Origin: Cupidesulfovibrio sp000226255
Lineage (GTDB): Bacteria > Desulfobacterota > Desulfovibrionia > Desulfovibrionales > Desulfovibrionaceae
Assembly: GCF_003402415.2 (NCBI RefSeq)
Contig: NZ_AP036014.1
Span: forward strand, 62,001-126,000
Length of the DNA stretch: 64,000 bases
Direction: 5' to 3'
The notes below the pieces were generated by a model. It ran no database searches. It worked only from the letters and a program-made list of their open reading frames with translations, and was not told the origin of the DNA. The stretch's first letter is position 1. Each line of letters opens with the position of its first letter. The translations under genes were made by a program, and so were the position numbers. This document shows positions 26,610 to 34,315 of the stretch, piece after piece.

Positions 26610-27263
26610 TCAGCGCGTGGCGATGGCCGCGCCGGTGCCCACCATCACCGCGCCCGCGCCGCGATGCAGCAGCCGGGTGGCGCGCGGCGTGGACAGCAGC
26701 CGCCGGGCCCGCGCGGCCATGACGGCGTAGCCGCCCAGCACGCAGCCCACCACGCACACCGTGGTGGCGGCCACCAGCGTGGCCCCCGTGGCGTCCAGAG
26801 TGCGCAGGTCCACGAAGGTGGGCAGAAAGCCCACGTAGAACACGATGACCTTGGGGTTGCCCAGGGTCAGGGCCAGCCCGCCGCACAGGGTGCGCGCAAG
26901 GCGCAGCGGGGTTGGCGCGGGCTGCGCCATGCCGTCGTCCGGGGTGCCGGTGGCATGGGCCGTCATGGGCCGGGCCTTGTCCGCGCCGCGCCACAGGCCC
27001 ACGCCCAGCCAGATCAGGTAGGCCGCGCCGCCCAGGCGCACCACCAGGAACAGGTCGCCCATGGTTTCCGCCAGCACGGTCAGCCCGGCCATGGCCAGCA
27101 GCAGGAAGACGAGGTCGCCGCAGATGATGCCCACGGTCAGGGCCAGCGCCGTGGGCAGGCCGCGCCCCAGCGCGGCGGACAGCACGGCGAACACGCCGGG
27201 GCCGGGGGTGATGGCCAGCACGAACAGGGCCAGGGCCAGGGCGAGCAGGGAATGAGCGGTCAT
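26610..27263 (-). CDS. LysE/RhtB-family amino-acid exporter
   Basis: Six-helix inner-membrane exporter. The start at 27263 follows AAGAGG and gives a 217-residue protein of normal family length; the frame is open upstream but reads through repeats. Family motif near the first helix: FVLAITPGPGVFAVLSAALGRG; then GIICGDLVFLLLAMAGL, GAAYLIWLGVGLWRG and ALTLGNPKVIVFYVGFLPTFV. RhtB/LysE proteins export amino acids or homoserine lactones by proton exchange; the substrate cannot be told here. Upstream of the start, the DNA holds degenerate repeats of about 13 bases (AGCCTTTGGGGG type) and a hairpin at 27309-27326. Confidence 0.9.
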   Translation of the reverse strand: MTAHSLLALALALFVLAITPGPGVFAVLSAALGRGLPTALALTVGIICGDLVFLLLAMAGLTVLAETMGDLFLVVRLGGAAYLIWLGVGLWRGADKARPMTAHATGTPDDGMAQPAPTPLRLARTLCGGLALTLGNPKVIVFYVGFLPTFVDLRTLDATGATLVAATTVCVVGCVLGGYAVMAARARRLLSTPRATRLLHRGAGAVMVGTGAAIATR

Positions 27264-27609
27264 GGGAAGCCTCTTGGGAGAGCCTTTGGGGGAGCTTTTT
27301 GGGGGAACCTTCGCGGGGTCGCGAAGCGAACGTGCGGGCGCGTTTGTACATTTATGGATGCACCCCCGGCGGCGGGCCGCGCGGCGGGGGGCAAGCCGCC
27401 GGACGCCCGTCCTGCATAGCCCCGCGAGGAGCGGCAGGCAAGGCCCGCGCACGGTGGTGCCCCGGCCCTCGCGGCGTGCCCCTCGACAAACGGGGGCTCC
27501 TGCCGCTACGGTGCGCCTTGCCGTCCGTCGGTTTCACGCTTTCGTGAACCGGCCTTTCCCGCACACGCCTGTTTCGCTCACGCAGTTGCGCACCCCGCGC
27601 GGAGACGCC
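27264..27609. other. Divergent intergenic region, lysE and thioesterase
   Basis: Contains three to four degenerate units of about 13 bases next to the lysE ribosome-binding site (27265-27310) and a perfect hairpin CTTCGCG-gggt-CGCGAAG (27309-27326) that would lie in the lysE leader. No promoter is convincing. Confidence 0.5.
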
Positions 27610-28218
27610 ATGTCAGCCATGCCGTTTGGCACACCGCCCGCCACTTCGCCCGCCGATTCCGGCCAGCCCGGCGCGCCCATTTCAGATGAGGACATGGAGC
27701 ACGTCCGCCGGTTCATCGCCGAGCGGGACATGTTCGCCAAACATCTGGGCATCGAGATCGCAGAGGCCGCGCGCGGCTACGCCCGCGCCGTCATGCCCCT
27801 GGACGTGCACCACCGCAACGGCGTGGGCATGGCCCACGGCGGGGCCATCTTCGCCGTGGCCGACCTGGCCTTTGCCGTGGCCTGCAACACGCGCGGCAAG
27901 GTGAGCGTGAACCTGAACACCGCCATATCGTTCCTGGCCCCCGGCAGGCGCGGGCCGCTCACGGCCGAGGCGCGCGAGATCAGCGCCGCCAGCCGGGTGG
28001 CCACCTACGAGATTCGCGTCACCGACGGCGAGGGAACGCTCATCGCCACCTGCCAGGCCACGGCCTACAGCAAGCATCAGCCGGTGCCCGGCCTGGCGGC
28101 CGAAGGCGGCGCCGAAAGCGCAGCCAGCGCCGCCAACGCGCCCGGTTCCGCGTCCCTTGCCGCCGCCGGTTCCGCGTCCGCTCCGGCCTCCCCCTTGGGC
28201 GCTCGGAGCGCGGACTAG
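27610..28218 (+). CDS. PaaI-type hotdog-fold thioesterase
   Basis: Probable acyl-CoA thioesterase of 202 residues; GGAG lies six bases before the ATG. The hotdog core runs from about residue 38 to 160: HLGIEIAEAARGYARAVMPL, HRNGVGMAHGGAIFAVADLAFAVACN (HGG motif with the catalytic Asp/Asn region), SVNLNTAISFLAPGRRGPLTAEA and VTDGEGTLIATCQATAYS. PaaI enzymes hydrolyse aryl-CoA or medium-chain CoA to rescue CoA. The C-terminus has an extra 40-residue Ala/Ser/Gly tail. The TyrR-like gene starts 56 bases downstream on the same strand, so the two may be co-transcribed. Confidence 0.85.
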   Translation: MSAMPFGTPPATSPADSGQPGAPISDEDMEHVRRFIAERDMFAKHLGIEIAEAARGYARAVMPLDVHHRNGVGMAHGGAIFAVADLAFAVACNTRGKVSVNLNTAISFLAPGRRGPLTAEAREISAASRVATYEIRVTDGEGTLIATCQATAYSKHQPVPGLAAEGGAESAASAANAPGSASLAAAGSASAPASPLGARSAD

Positions 28219-28274
28219 CCGCACCATTCACCACTGGGAAGCGCCACGCCCACCCCGTACCGGAAGACGCACGC

Positions 28275-30059
28275 ATGAAACTACGAATGGAATGCATCTT
28301 TCGCGACAGGGTGGGCATCGTCTCCGACCTGTCCTCGCTGCTGGCCGGGCAGGCGCTGTCCATCGTCTCCATGGAAGTGGAGCGCCGCGCGGGCAACGAC
28401 GCCCCGCCCCCTGCGGTCTCCGCGCCCGGAACATCACCGGCCGCCGGCCCGGCTCCGGGCCCGGCTACGGGCATGGACCGGGCCTTCGTGTACCTGGAGG
28501 CGGACAGCCCCAGCGACGTGGACCGCGCCGCCCTGTTCGAAACCCTGGGCCGCATCCCCGACCTGCTGGAATTCCGCATCGTGGACACCCTGCCCGCGGA
28601 GGAGCGCGCCAACCGCTTTCTGGTGCTGCTGGACAACCTGCGCGACGGGGTGCTGTCCATCGACGCGCAGGGGCGGCTGACCTCCATCAACAAGGTGGCC
28701 CGTGAGGCCTACGGGTGTACAGGCGCATCGGGCGCGTCTGGCGCGCCGGGCAAACCCGGCGGCGGGGCCCATGCCGCCGACCTGTCCGGCCTGCCGCTGG
28801 ACGCGCTGGGCCTGCCCGACCGGGGCATCCTGGATTGCCTGTCCGGCCGCGAACTGGTGGACGCCAAGCGCGAGGTGGCCACCCCCGGCGGCGGGCGGCT
28901 GCAATTCTTTGTCACCCGCAGGCCCATCCGCGACGGCGAGGGCCGCATCATCGGCGCGGTGGAAGTGGCCCGCGACATGCGCGAGATCCGCAAGCTGGCC
29001 CGGTCCCTCACCGAGCCCGCGCAGGTGACCTTCGGCGACATCGTGGGCCAGCACCCGGCCATCGGTTTCGCCATCTCGTTCGCGCGCCGCGTGGCCACCA
29101 CCGATTCCATCATCGCCATCCGGGGCGAGAGCGGCACCGGCAAGGAACTGTTCGCGCGGGCCATCCACACCGCCAGCGGGCGGCAGGGGCCGTTCGTGCC
29201 CATCAACTGCGCGGCCCTGCCGGAGCAGCTGCTGGAAAGCGAACTGTTCGGCTACGAGGCCGGGGCCTTCACCGGCGGGCGTCGCGAGGGCAAGCCCGGC
29301 CTGTTCGAGACGGCGCGCGGCGGCACCGTGCTGCTGGACGAGATCGGCGACATGCCGCTGGCCTCGCAGGCCAAGATGTTGCGGGTGATGCAGGAAGGCA
29401 GCGTGCGCCGGGTGGGCGGCACGGCCGAGGTGCCCGTGGACGTGCGCATCATCACCGCCACCAATCGCACCCTGGAGCGGCTGGTGGAGGAAGGGCGTTT
29501 TCGGCAGGACCTGTACTACCGCATCAACGTGCTGCCCATTCACATCCCGCCGCTGAAGGAACGGCCCGAGGACATCGCCGTGCTGGCCGAGCATTTTCTG
29601 CTGGGGCTGGCCGCGCGGCTGGGCGGGCCGGTGCGCAGCCTTTCGCCGGGGGCGCTGGCGCGGCTTGCGGCGCACCACTGGCCGGGCAACGTGCGCGAAC
29701 TGAAGAACGTGGTGGAGCGCGCGGCCATCCTGTGCCCGGACGAGGTGGTGGGGGCGCGGTTCATTCTCTTCGCGCACGAACTGGAGGGCGGGCTGTTCGG
29801 CGAGTCGGCCCGGTTGGCCGACGGCGTTGCCGACACCGTGGCCGACGCGGCGGCCCTGGCGTCCGGCCACGCGCACGGCCCTGCGCTCCGGCAGGACGGT
29901 GAGGGACGGCTTAAGGATATGATTGCCGTTTTTGAAAAACGGATCATCTCCGATTCTGTGGCCGCAGCGGGCAGCGTGCGCAAGGCGGCAAAAAAACTTG
30001 GCATTTCACACACGGCCCTGCTCACCAAGCTACGCAGGCACGGCCTGAGGGCGGTCTGA
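28275..30059 (+). CDS. TyrR-like sigma-54 activator (ACT-PAS-AAA-HTH)
   Basis: 594 residues. ACT-type amino-acid-binding domain about 1-108 (MKLRMECIFRDRVGIVSDLS), PAS domain about 112-235, AAA+ domain with Walker A GESGTGKE at 284-291 and Walker B GGTVLLDEIGDM, and a C-terminal helix-turn-helix (SVRKAAKKLGISHTALLTKL). The sigma-54 contact loop reads GAFTGG (330-335) instead of GAFTGA. A Gly-X-Y run encoded by 9-bp repeats (28722-28757) sits in the PAS domain, and a 30-residue Ala/Pro insert interrupts the ACT domain. No receiver domain, so it should sense a ligand directly. ald lies just downstream behind a sigma-54 promoter, and is the likely target, with an amino acid such as alanine as effector. 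Confidence 0.9.
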   Translation: MKLRMECIFRDRVGIVSDLSSLLAGQALSIVSMEVERRAGNDAPPPAVSAPGTSPAAGPAPGPATGMDRAFVYLEADSPSDVDRAALFETLGRIPDLLEFRIVDTLPAEERANRFLVLLDNLRDGVLSIDAQGRLTSINKVAREAYGCTGASGASGAPGKPGGGAHAADLSGLPLDALGLPDRGILDCLSGRELVDAKREVATPGGGRLQFFVTRRPIRDGEGRIIGAVEVARDMREIRKLARSLTEPAQVTFGDIVGQHPAIGFAISFARRVATTDSIIAIRGESGTGKELFARAIHTASGRQGPFVPINCAALPEQLLESELFGYEAGAFTGGRREGKPGLFETARGGTVLLDEIGDMPLASQAKMLRVMQEGSVRRVGGTAEVPVDVRIITATNRTLERLVEEGRFRQDLYYRINVLPIHIPPLKERPEDIAVLAEHFLLGLAARLGGPVRSLSPGALARLAAHHWPGNVRELKNVVERAAILCPDEVVGARFILFAHELEGGLFGESARLADGVADTVADAAALASGHAHGPALRQDGEGRLKDMIAVFEKRIISDSVAAAGSVRKAAKKLGISHTALLTKLRRHGLRAV

Positions 30060-30154
30060 AAACTTTCCAACGGTCTGAAAACTTTCCGCGCCGCAGGGGG
30101 TGTAATTCCGGGTTTTTTGCGCTGTTTATCTGAACAGTGGTCTGATTTATTTCC
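30052..30154 (+). promoter_or_regulatory. Three direct repeats, candidate activator sites for ald
   Basis: CGGTCTGAAAACTTTCC occurs exactly twice, 19 bases apart (30052-30068, overlapping the regulator stop codon, and 30071-30087). A degenerate third copy GGTCTGATTTATTTCC lies at 30139-30154. They are about 150-255 bases upstream of the ald sigma-54 promoter, a normal enhancer distance. Confidence 0.55.
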
Positions 30155-30306
30155 ACTTCGCCCTTGGCGGCTTGTGGCGCCATTCCAATGTCCCGCCCCC
30201 CCTCGCGTCTTTCCTTCTTGTTTCCACTCGCGCAACTCATTGGTCCGATTTGCGTTTTTGTGACCAGCTCGGAAAGTTCGGCGTTTAGCCCGATTTTTCG
30301 GCAAGT

Positions 30307-30322
30307 TGGCAAGGTGTTTGCT
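30307..30322 (+). promoter_or_regulatory. Sigma-54 promoter of ald
   Basis: TGGCAAGGTGTTTGCT matches the -24/-12 consensus except for one base in the -24 box. Transcription would start near 30333, about 90 bases before the ald ATG. Confidence 0.75.
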
Positions 30323-30423
30323 GTAGGAAAGCTGCGCCCGCGCGGGCGCGCCCTGTCCGGGGTTTTCACGCGCACCGAAACGCACCGCAACGCGCCGCAC
30401 CACCGGCGTATCTGGAGGCTCAG

Positions 30424-31539
30424 ATGATCGTTGGCATCCTGAAGGAGATCAAGAAGGAAGAAAACCGCGTCGCCATGACCCCCGCCGGGGTCGAGGTGAT
30501 GGTGCATGCCGGGCACACCCTGCTGGTGGAAAAGAACGCCGGCGCGGGCAGCGGCTTTGCCGACGAAGCCTACGTGGAAGCGGGCGCCACCATCGTGGCC
30601 ACCCCGGCCGAAATTTACGCCAAGTCCGACATGGTCATGCACGTCAAGGAGCCGCAGGCGTCCGAATACGGCATGATCCGCCCCGGCCAGATCGTGTTCA
30701 CCTACCTGCACCTGGCCGCCGACGAGCCGCAGACCCAGGCCCTGATCAAGAGCGGCGCGGTGTGCATCGCCTACGAAACCATCCAGAAGGCCGACGGCAG
30801 CCTGCCCCTGCTCACCCCCATGAGCGAAGTGGCCGGGCGCATGGCCATTCAGCAGGGCGCGAAGTACCTGGAAATGGCCCAGGGCGGCAACGGCGTGCTG
30901 CTGGGCGGCGTGCCCGGCGTGGACCCCGGCACCGTTGTGGTCATCGGCGGCGGCGTGGTGGGCACCCATGCGGCCCGCATGGCCTGCGGCCTGGGCGCCA
31001 AGGTGTACATCCTGGACATGAGCCTGGACCGCCTGCGTCACCTCAGCGAAGTGATGCCCTCCAACTGCTTCCCGCTCATGTCCTCCCCGGCCACCGTGCG
31101 CAAGCTGGTGCGCGAGGCCGACGTGGTGGTGGGCGCGGTGCTGGTCACCGGCGCGAAAGCCCCCAAGCTGGTCACCCGCGACATGCTGAAAACCATGAAG
31201 AAGGGCGCGGTGATGGTGGACGTGGCCATCGACCAGGGCGGCTGCTTCGAGACCTCCAAGGCCACCACCCACACCGACCCCACCTTCGTGGTGGACGGCG
31301 TGGTGCACTACTGCGTGGCCAACATGCCCGGCGCCGTGGCCAAGACCTCTACCCTGGCCCTGACCAACGCCACCCTGCCCTACGCGCTGACCCTCGCCAA
31401 CAAGGGCTGGAAGCGCGCCATGCAGGAAAGCTGCGAAATCGCCAAGGGCGCCAACGTCATCGATGGCAAGATCACCTTCAAGGGCGTGGCCGAGGCCTTC
31501 GGTCTGGACTACGTGCCCGTGGACAACTTCCTGAACTAA
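30424..31539 (+). CDS. ald: Alanine dehydrogenase
   Basis: NAD+-dependent enzyme that interconverts L-alanine with pyruvate and ammonium, letting alanine serve as carbon, electron and nitrogen source. 371 residues, the family length. Key stretches: MIVGILKEIKKEENRVAMTPAGV, MVMHVKEPQ, TYLHLAAD with the catalytic His, TPMSEVAGRMAIQQGA, the Rossmann loop VVVIGGGVVGTHAARMA, and VVDGVVHYCVANMPGAVAKTST. TGGAGG precedes the ATG. It has a sigma-54 promoter and possible activator sites behind the TyrR-like gene, and a strong terminator downstream. The pyruvate it makes feeds central metabolism; the ammonium links to amt-glnK next door. Confidence 0.97.
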   Translation: MIVGILKEIKKEENRVAMTPAGVEVMVHAGHTLLVEKNAGAGSGFADEAYVEAGATIVATPAEIYAKSDMVMHVKEPQASEYGMIRPGQIVFTYLHLAADEPQTQALIKSGAVCIAYETIQKADGSLPLLTPMSEVAGRMAIQQGAKYLEMAQGGNGVLLGGVPGVDPGTVVVIGGGVVGTHAARMACGLGAKVYILDMSLDRLRHLSEVMPSNCFPLMSSPATVRKLVREADVVVGAVLVTGAKAPKLVTRDMLKTMKKGAVMVDVAIDQGGCFETSKATTHTDPTFVVDGVVHYCVANMPGAVAKTSTLALTNATLPYALTLANKGWKRAMQESCEIAKGANVIDGKITFKGVAEAFGLDYVPVDNFLN

Positions 31540-31681
31540 GCCGCACCGTACCGGGCGAGCTTCATCCCGCACCTCCGCGCGGGCTCGGGCGGATCGCCCG
31601 CCGCCCGACCCGCGCACCGCATTTTCCCGATCCCTGCCTTTGCATTCCCGGCCCCCGCAGCGTTCGTCGCGCTGCGGTCAA

Positions 31682-31712
31682 GGCCCGCCCTACGGGGGGC
31701 GGGCCTTTTTCA
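31682..31712 (+). terminator. Intrinsic terminator of ald
   Basis: Perfect 9-bp stem GGCCCGCCC / GGGCGGGCC followed by TTTTTCATTT. Confidence 0.9.
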
Positions 31713-31962
31713 TTTGGGGGTGCACCAGCGAGTGTCTGGCTGGCGCAGGGCATGAGGCGCGGAATGCCACGGCAGGTGGGGGCGGGGAATGATGCCGGGA
31801 GATCCGCATCGCATGGCGCGCCGGTATGGCCGTGCGTGCCGCGTACGGGGGCACATGCGCGGTTTCCGGGTGCGCAACGCGTTTGCCGGGTTGGCGTGCA
31901 GCAATGACAGGTCGGTCCGGTAGTGCTGGCGCGGCATCGCCGCGCTCTTGTGCACGGCGCAA

Positions 31963-31996
31963 AACCGCCCGGACCGTTCGGTCCGGGCGGTTCTGT
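31963..31996. terminator. Terminator of amt-glnK, possibly bidirectional
   Basis: Perfect 13-bp stem AACCGCCCGGACC / GGTCCGGGCGGTT with a GTTC loop; the minus strand continues TTGCGCC and the plus strand CTGTTT. About 75 bases after the glnK stop. Confidence 0.8.
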
Positions 31997-32066
31997 TTGC
32001 GTTGTGCCGGGCAGCGCCGCCCGTGCTGTTTGTCCGCCCTGCGGTGCGGCGGGCGGCAGCGGACCG

Positions 32067-32396
32067 CTAGGCCACCGGGTTGCCGGTGCGGATGCGCAGC
32101 CCCTTGGCCACGTCCATCACGAAGACCACGCCGTCCCCTTCCTTGCCGGTGCGGGCGCCTTCGGTCACCGCTTCCAGCGCGGCGGCCTCCAGTTCGTCCT
32201 TGATGCCGATCTCTATGCGCACCTTCTTCAGCAGGTTCACTTCGCTGACGACGCCACGGTAGGTTTCGGTGTAGCCCTTCTGGCGGCCGGCGCCCAGGAT
32301 GTTGGTGACCGACATGCTGTAGATCTGCCGGGTGTACAGTGCCTGCTTCACGGCGGTCAGGCGCTCGGGCCGGACATAAGCGATGATGAGTTTCAT
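32067..32396 (-). CDS. glnK: Nitrogen regulatory protein PII (GlnK type)
   Basis: Small trimeric signal protein that senses 2-oxoglutarate and ATP/ADP and blocks the Amt channel when ammonium is plentiful. 109 residues, slightly short for PII. Visible: MKLIIAYVRPERLTAVKQAL, the T-loop GRQKGYTETYRG with the Tyr46 that corresponds to the modified Tyr51 of enteric PII, and the signature TGKEGDGVVFVMDV. It follows amt by 18 bases on the same strand, which is why it is called GlnK rather than GlnB. No GlnD-type uridylyltransferase lies in the window, so modification is not assured. Confidence 0.95.
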   Translation of the reverse strand: MKLIIAYVRPERLTAVKQALYTRQIYSMSVTNILGAGRQKGYTETYRGVVSEVNLLKKVRIEIGIKDELEAAALEAVTEGARTGKEGDGVVFVMDVAKGLRIRTGNPVA

Positions 32397-32414
32397 TTTG
32401 GTATCCCCCTGCCC

Positions 32415-33797
32415 TTACTCGTTGGAGAAGATCTGGAAGCCGCTGTAGGCTTCGGAGCCGTGCTCGGTGATGTCGAGGCCCTTCATTTCTTCTTCGACGG
32501 GCACGCGCACGCCCATCACCAGCTTGAGCACGGTGAACAGGACGAACCCGGTGCCGAAGGCCCAGGCGAAGGCCGCGCCCACGCCGATGGCCTGCGTGAC
32601 CAACTGGTCCACGCCGCCGCCGTAGAACAGGCCGGTGATGGTGCCGTAGCCGGGAGCCGCGAACAGGCCCACCATCAGCGTGCCGTAGGCCCCGCACACG
32701 CCGTGCACCGAGACCGCGCCCACCGGGTCGTCGATCTTCAGCACCTGGTCGATGAACAGCACCGAGAGCACCACCAGAATGCCCGCGCCAAGGCCGATGA
32801 TCAGCGAGCCGATGGGAGACACCTCGAAGCACCCGGCGGTGATGGCCACCAGGCCCGCCAGCGCGCCGTTCATGCTCATGGAAACGTCGGGCTTGCCGTA
32901 CTTCAGCCAGATGGTGATCATGGCGCCCAGCATGCCCGTGCAGCCCGCAAGGCAGGTGTTGACCGCGATGTAGCCGATGGTGCCGTTGGCCACGGTGGTG
33001 GAGCCGGGGTTGAACCCGAACCAGCCGAACCACAGGATGAACACGCCAAGGGCGGCCAGCGGCAGGCTGTGGCCCTGGATGGAGCGGGGCTTGCCGTCGG
33101 CGCTGTACTTGCCAAGGCGCGGGCCCACCACGATGGCCCCGGCCAGGGCGATCCAGCCGCCCACCGAGTGGACCACGGTGGAACCGGCGAAATCGGCGAA
33201 GCCCATGGCCGCCAGCCAGCCGCCTTCGTTGCCGAACAGGTTGCCCCACGCCCAGTGGCCGGTGACCGGGTAGATCAGGCCGGTCACCACCATGCTCATG
33301 ATGATGTACGCGCCGAACTTGGTGCGCTCTGCGATGGCGCCGGACACGATGGTGGCCGAGGTGGCCGCGAACACCGCCTGGAAGAACCAGAAGGTCAGCG
33401 CCCACATGCCTTCGGGCGTGGTGGCGTCGTATGCCAGCAGCGCGAAGTCCGAGCCGCCGATGATCCCGCTGATGGACTTGCCGAACATCAGCCCGAAGCC
33501 GAACAGAAAGAAGATGGGCGCCCCGGCGGCGAAATCCAGAAAGTTCTTCATGATGATGTTGCCCGCGTTCTTGGCGCGGGTAAGCCCCGCCTCCACGAAC
33601 GCGAACCCCGCCTGCATGAACATGACGAGAATGGCGGCGATGAGCGTCCACAGCGTGTTGGCGTCGGACTGCGACAGGAACTGCGGTGCGTCCTCGGCAA
33701 AGGCGGGCAGCGGTGCGAGCGCGGCCAGCCCCAGCGTGGCGCACCCGATGGCCAGAGACAGCAGGGAGCGTTTGCCCGTGGGTGATGCGGTAGTCAT
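32415..33797 (-). CDS. amt: Ammonium transporter
   Basis: Trimeric ammonium channel. The start at 33797 follows GGAGG and opens a signal peptide (KRSLLSLAIGCATLGLAALAPLPAFA), as is usual for Amt; the frame is open 28 codons further without a site. 460 residues, eleven membrane helices. Family stretches: ANTLWTLIAAILVMFMQAGFAFVEAGLTR, DFAGSTVVHSVGGWIALAGA with a pore His, FILWFGWFGFNPGS, SMSMNGALAGLVAITAGC and AVSVHGVCGAYGTLMVGLFA with the second pore His. It is first in a two-gene operon with glnK. A sigma-54 promoter candidate upstream suggests nitrogen control. Confidence 0.96.
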   Translation of the reverse strand: MTTASPTGKRSLLSLAIGCATLGLAALAPLPAFAEDAPQFLSQSDANTLWTLIAAILVMFMQAGFAFVEAGLTRAKNAGNIIMKNFLDFAAGAPIFFLFGFGLMFGKSISGIIGGSDFALLAYDATTPEGMWALTFWFFQAVFAATSATIVSGAIAERTKFGAYIIMSMVVTGLIYPVTGHWAWGNLFGNEGGWLAAMGFADFAGSTVVHSVGGWIALAGAIVVGPRLGKYSADGKPRSIQGHSLPLAALGVFILWFGWFGFNPGSTTVANGTIGYIAVNTCLAGCTGMLGAMITIWLKYGKPDVSMSMNGALAGLVAITAGCFEVSPIGSLIIGLGAGILVVLSVLFIDQVLKIDDPVGAVSVHGVCGAYGTLMVGLFAAPGYGTITGLFYGGGVDQLVTQAIGVGAAFAWAFGTGFVLFTVLKLVMGVRVPVEEEMKGLDITEHGSEAYSGFQIFSNE

Positions 33798-33864
33798 TGG
33801 TTCCTCCTTCGGCCCCGTGATCGAAAACCCCTCGAAGGGTACGGTGATGTTGTAGAGCCCATGG

Positions 33865-33880
33865 AGCAATCTCCGGTCCA
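33865..33880 (-). promoter_or_regulatory. Sigma-54 promoter candidate of amt-glnK
   Basis: On the minus strand TGGACCGGAGATTGCT keeps the invariant GG and GC at the right spacing and a full TTGCT box; two bases of the -24 box deviate. Transcription would start about 55 bases before the amt ATG. Confidence 0.55.
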
Positions 33881-33947
33881 AGTGTGCAGCGCCGTGTAAT
33901 TATTGATTGTTTTGCCTGATGCGCATGGAGGAGGCATGGTTATTGGT

Positions 33948-34018
33948 GCTATTTTTACAAAAACAGACTAAAAAATATTATGATAAAATTCATAATTGTA
34001 AAATCATACAAAAATAGC
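33948..34018. promoter_or_regulatory. AT-rich island with nested palindromes upstream of amt
   Basis: About 70 bases of very AT-rich DNA in a GC-rich setting. Outer arms GCTATTTTT (33948-33956) and AAAAATAGC (34010-34018); inner arms ATTATGA (33977-33983) and TCATAAT (33990-33996). It lies 70-140 bases upstream of the amt sigma-54 site, where an enhancer or bending site (IHF-like) would be expected. Confidence 0.45.
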
Positions 34019-34315
34019 GGGCAGGCGCGCCGGTGGGGGAGGCTTTGCGACGGCGGGCGGCGCAACCGCCAGCGCGTGCGCCGGACCGTCACATTGGATT
34101 GGGGGTGGGCCTATGGGGTGCGAAGATGGGTAAGCCGAGGCGCGACGGCAGCGAAACATACGCTGGGCGCGGCCTGCCACTCCGGGGCAAGGTCCGGGAA
34201 ATTGTGGCGGGAGTTGGAGAGACGGGGGATCAGCGAAAAGGCGTGGAATGAACATAATTGTAGCAAACGGCACGCCGCACCACGGTGGGGCCAAGCAAGG
34301 GGGGGTGCCGCCAGG

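Larger units (their letters stand above)
31540..32066. other. Intergenic region between convergent ald and glnK
   Basis: Contains two terminators (31682-31712 and 31963-31996). The 250 bases between them hold no ORF with a ribosome-binding site and no repeat that I recognise. Confidence 0.6.

Noticed and set aside
33977..33996. Fur or other named metal-regulator box in the AT-rich island
   Set aside because: ATTATGA-N6-TCATAAT is palindromic, but does not match a specific consensus well enough to name the regulator, and the neighbouring genes concern nitrogen.
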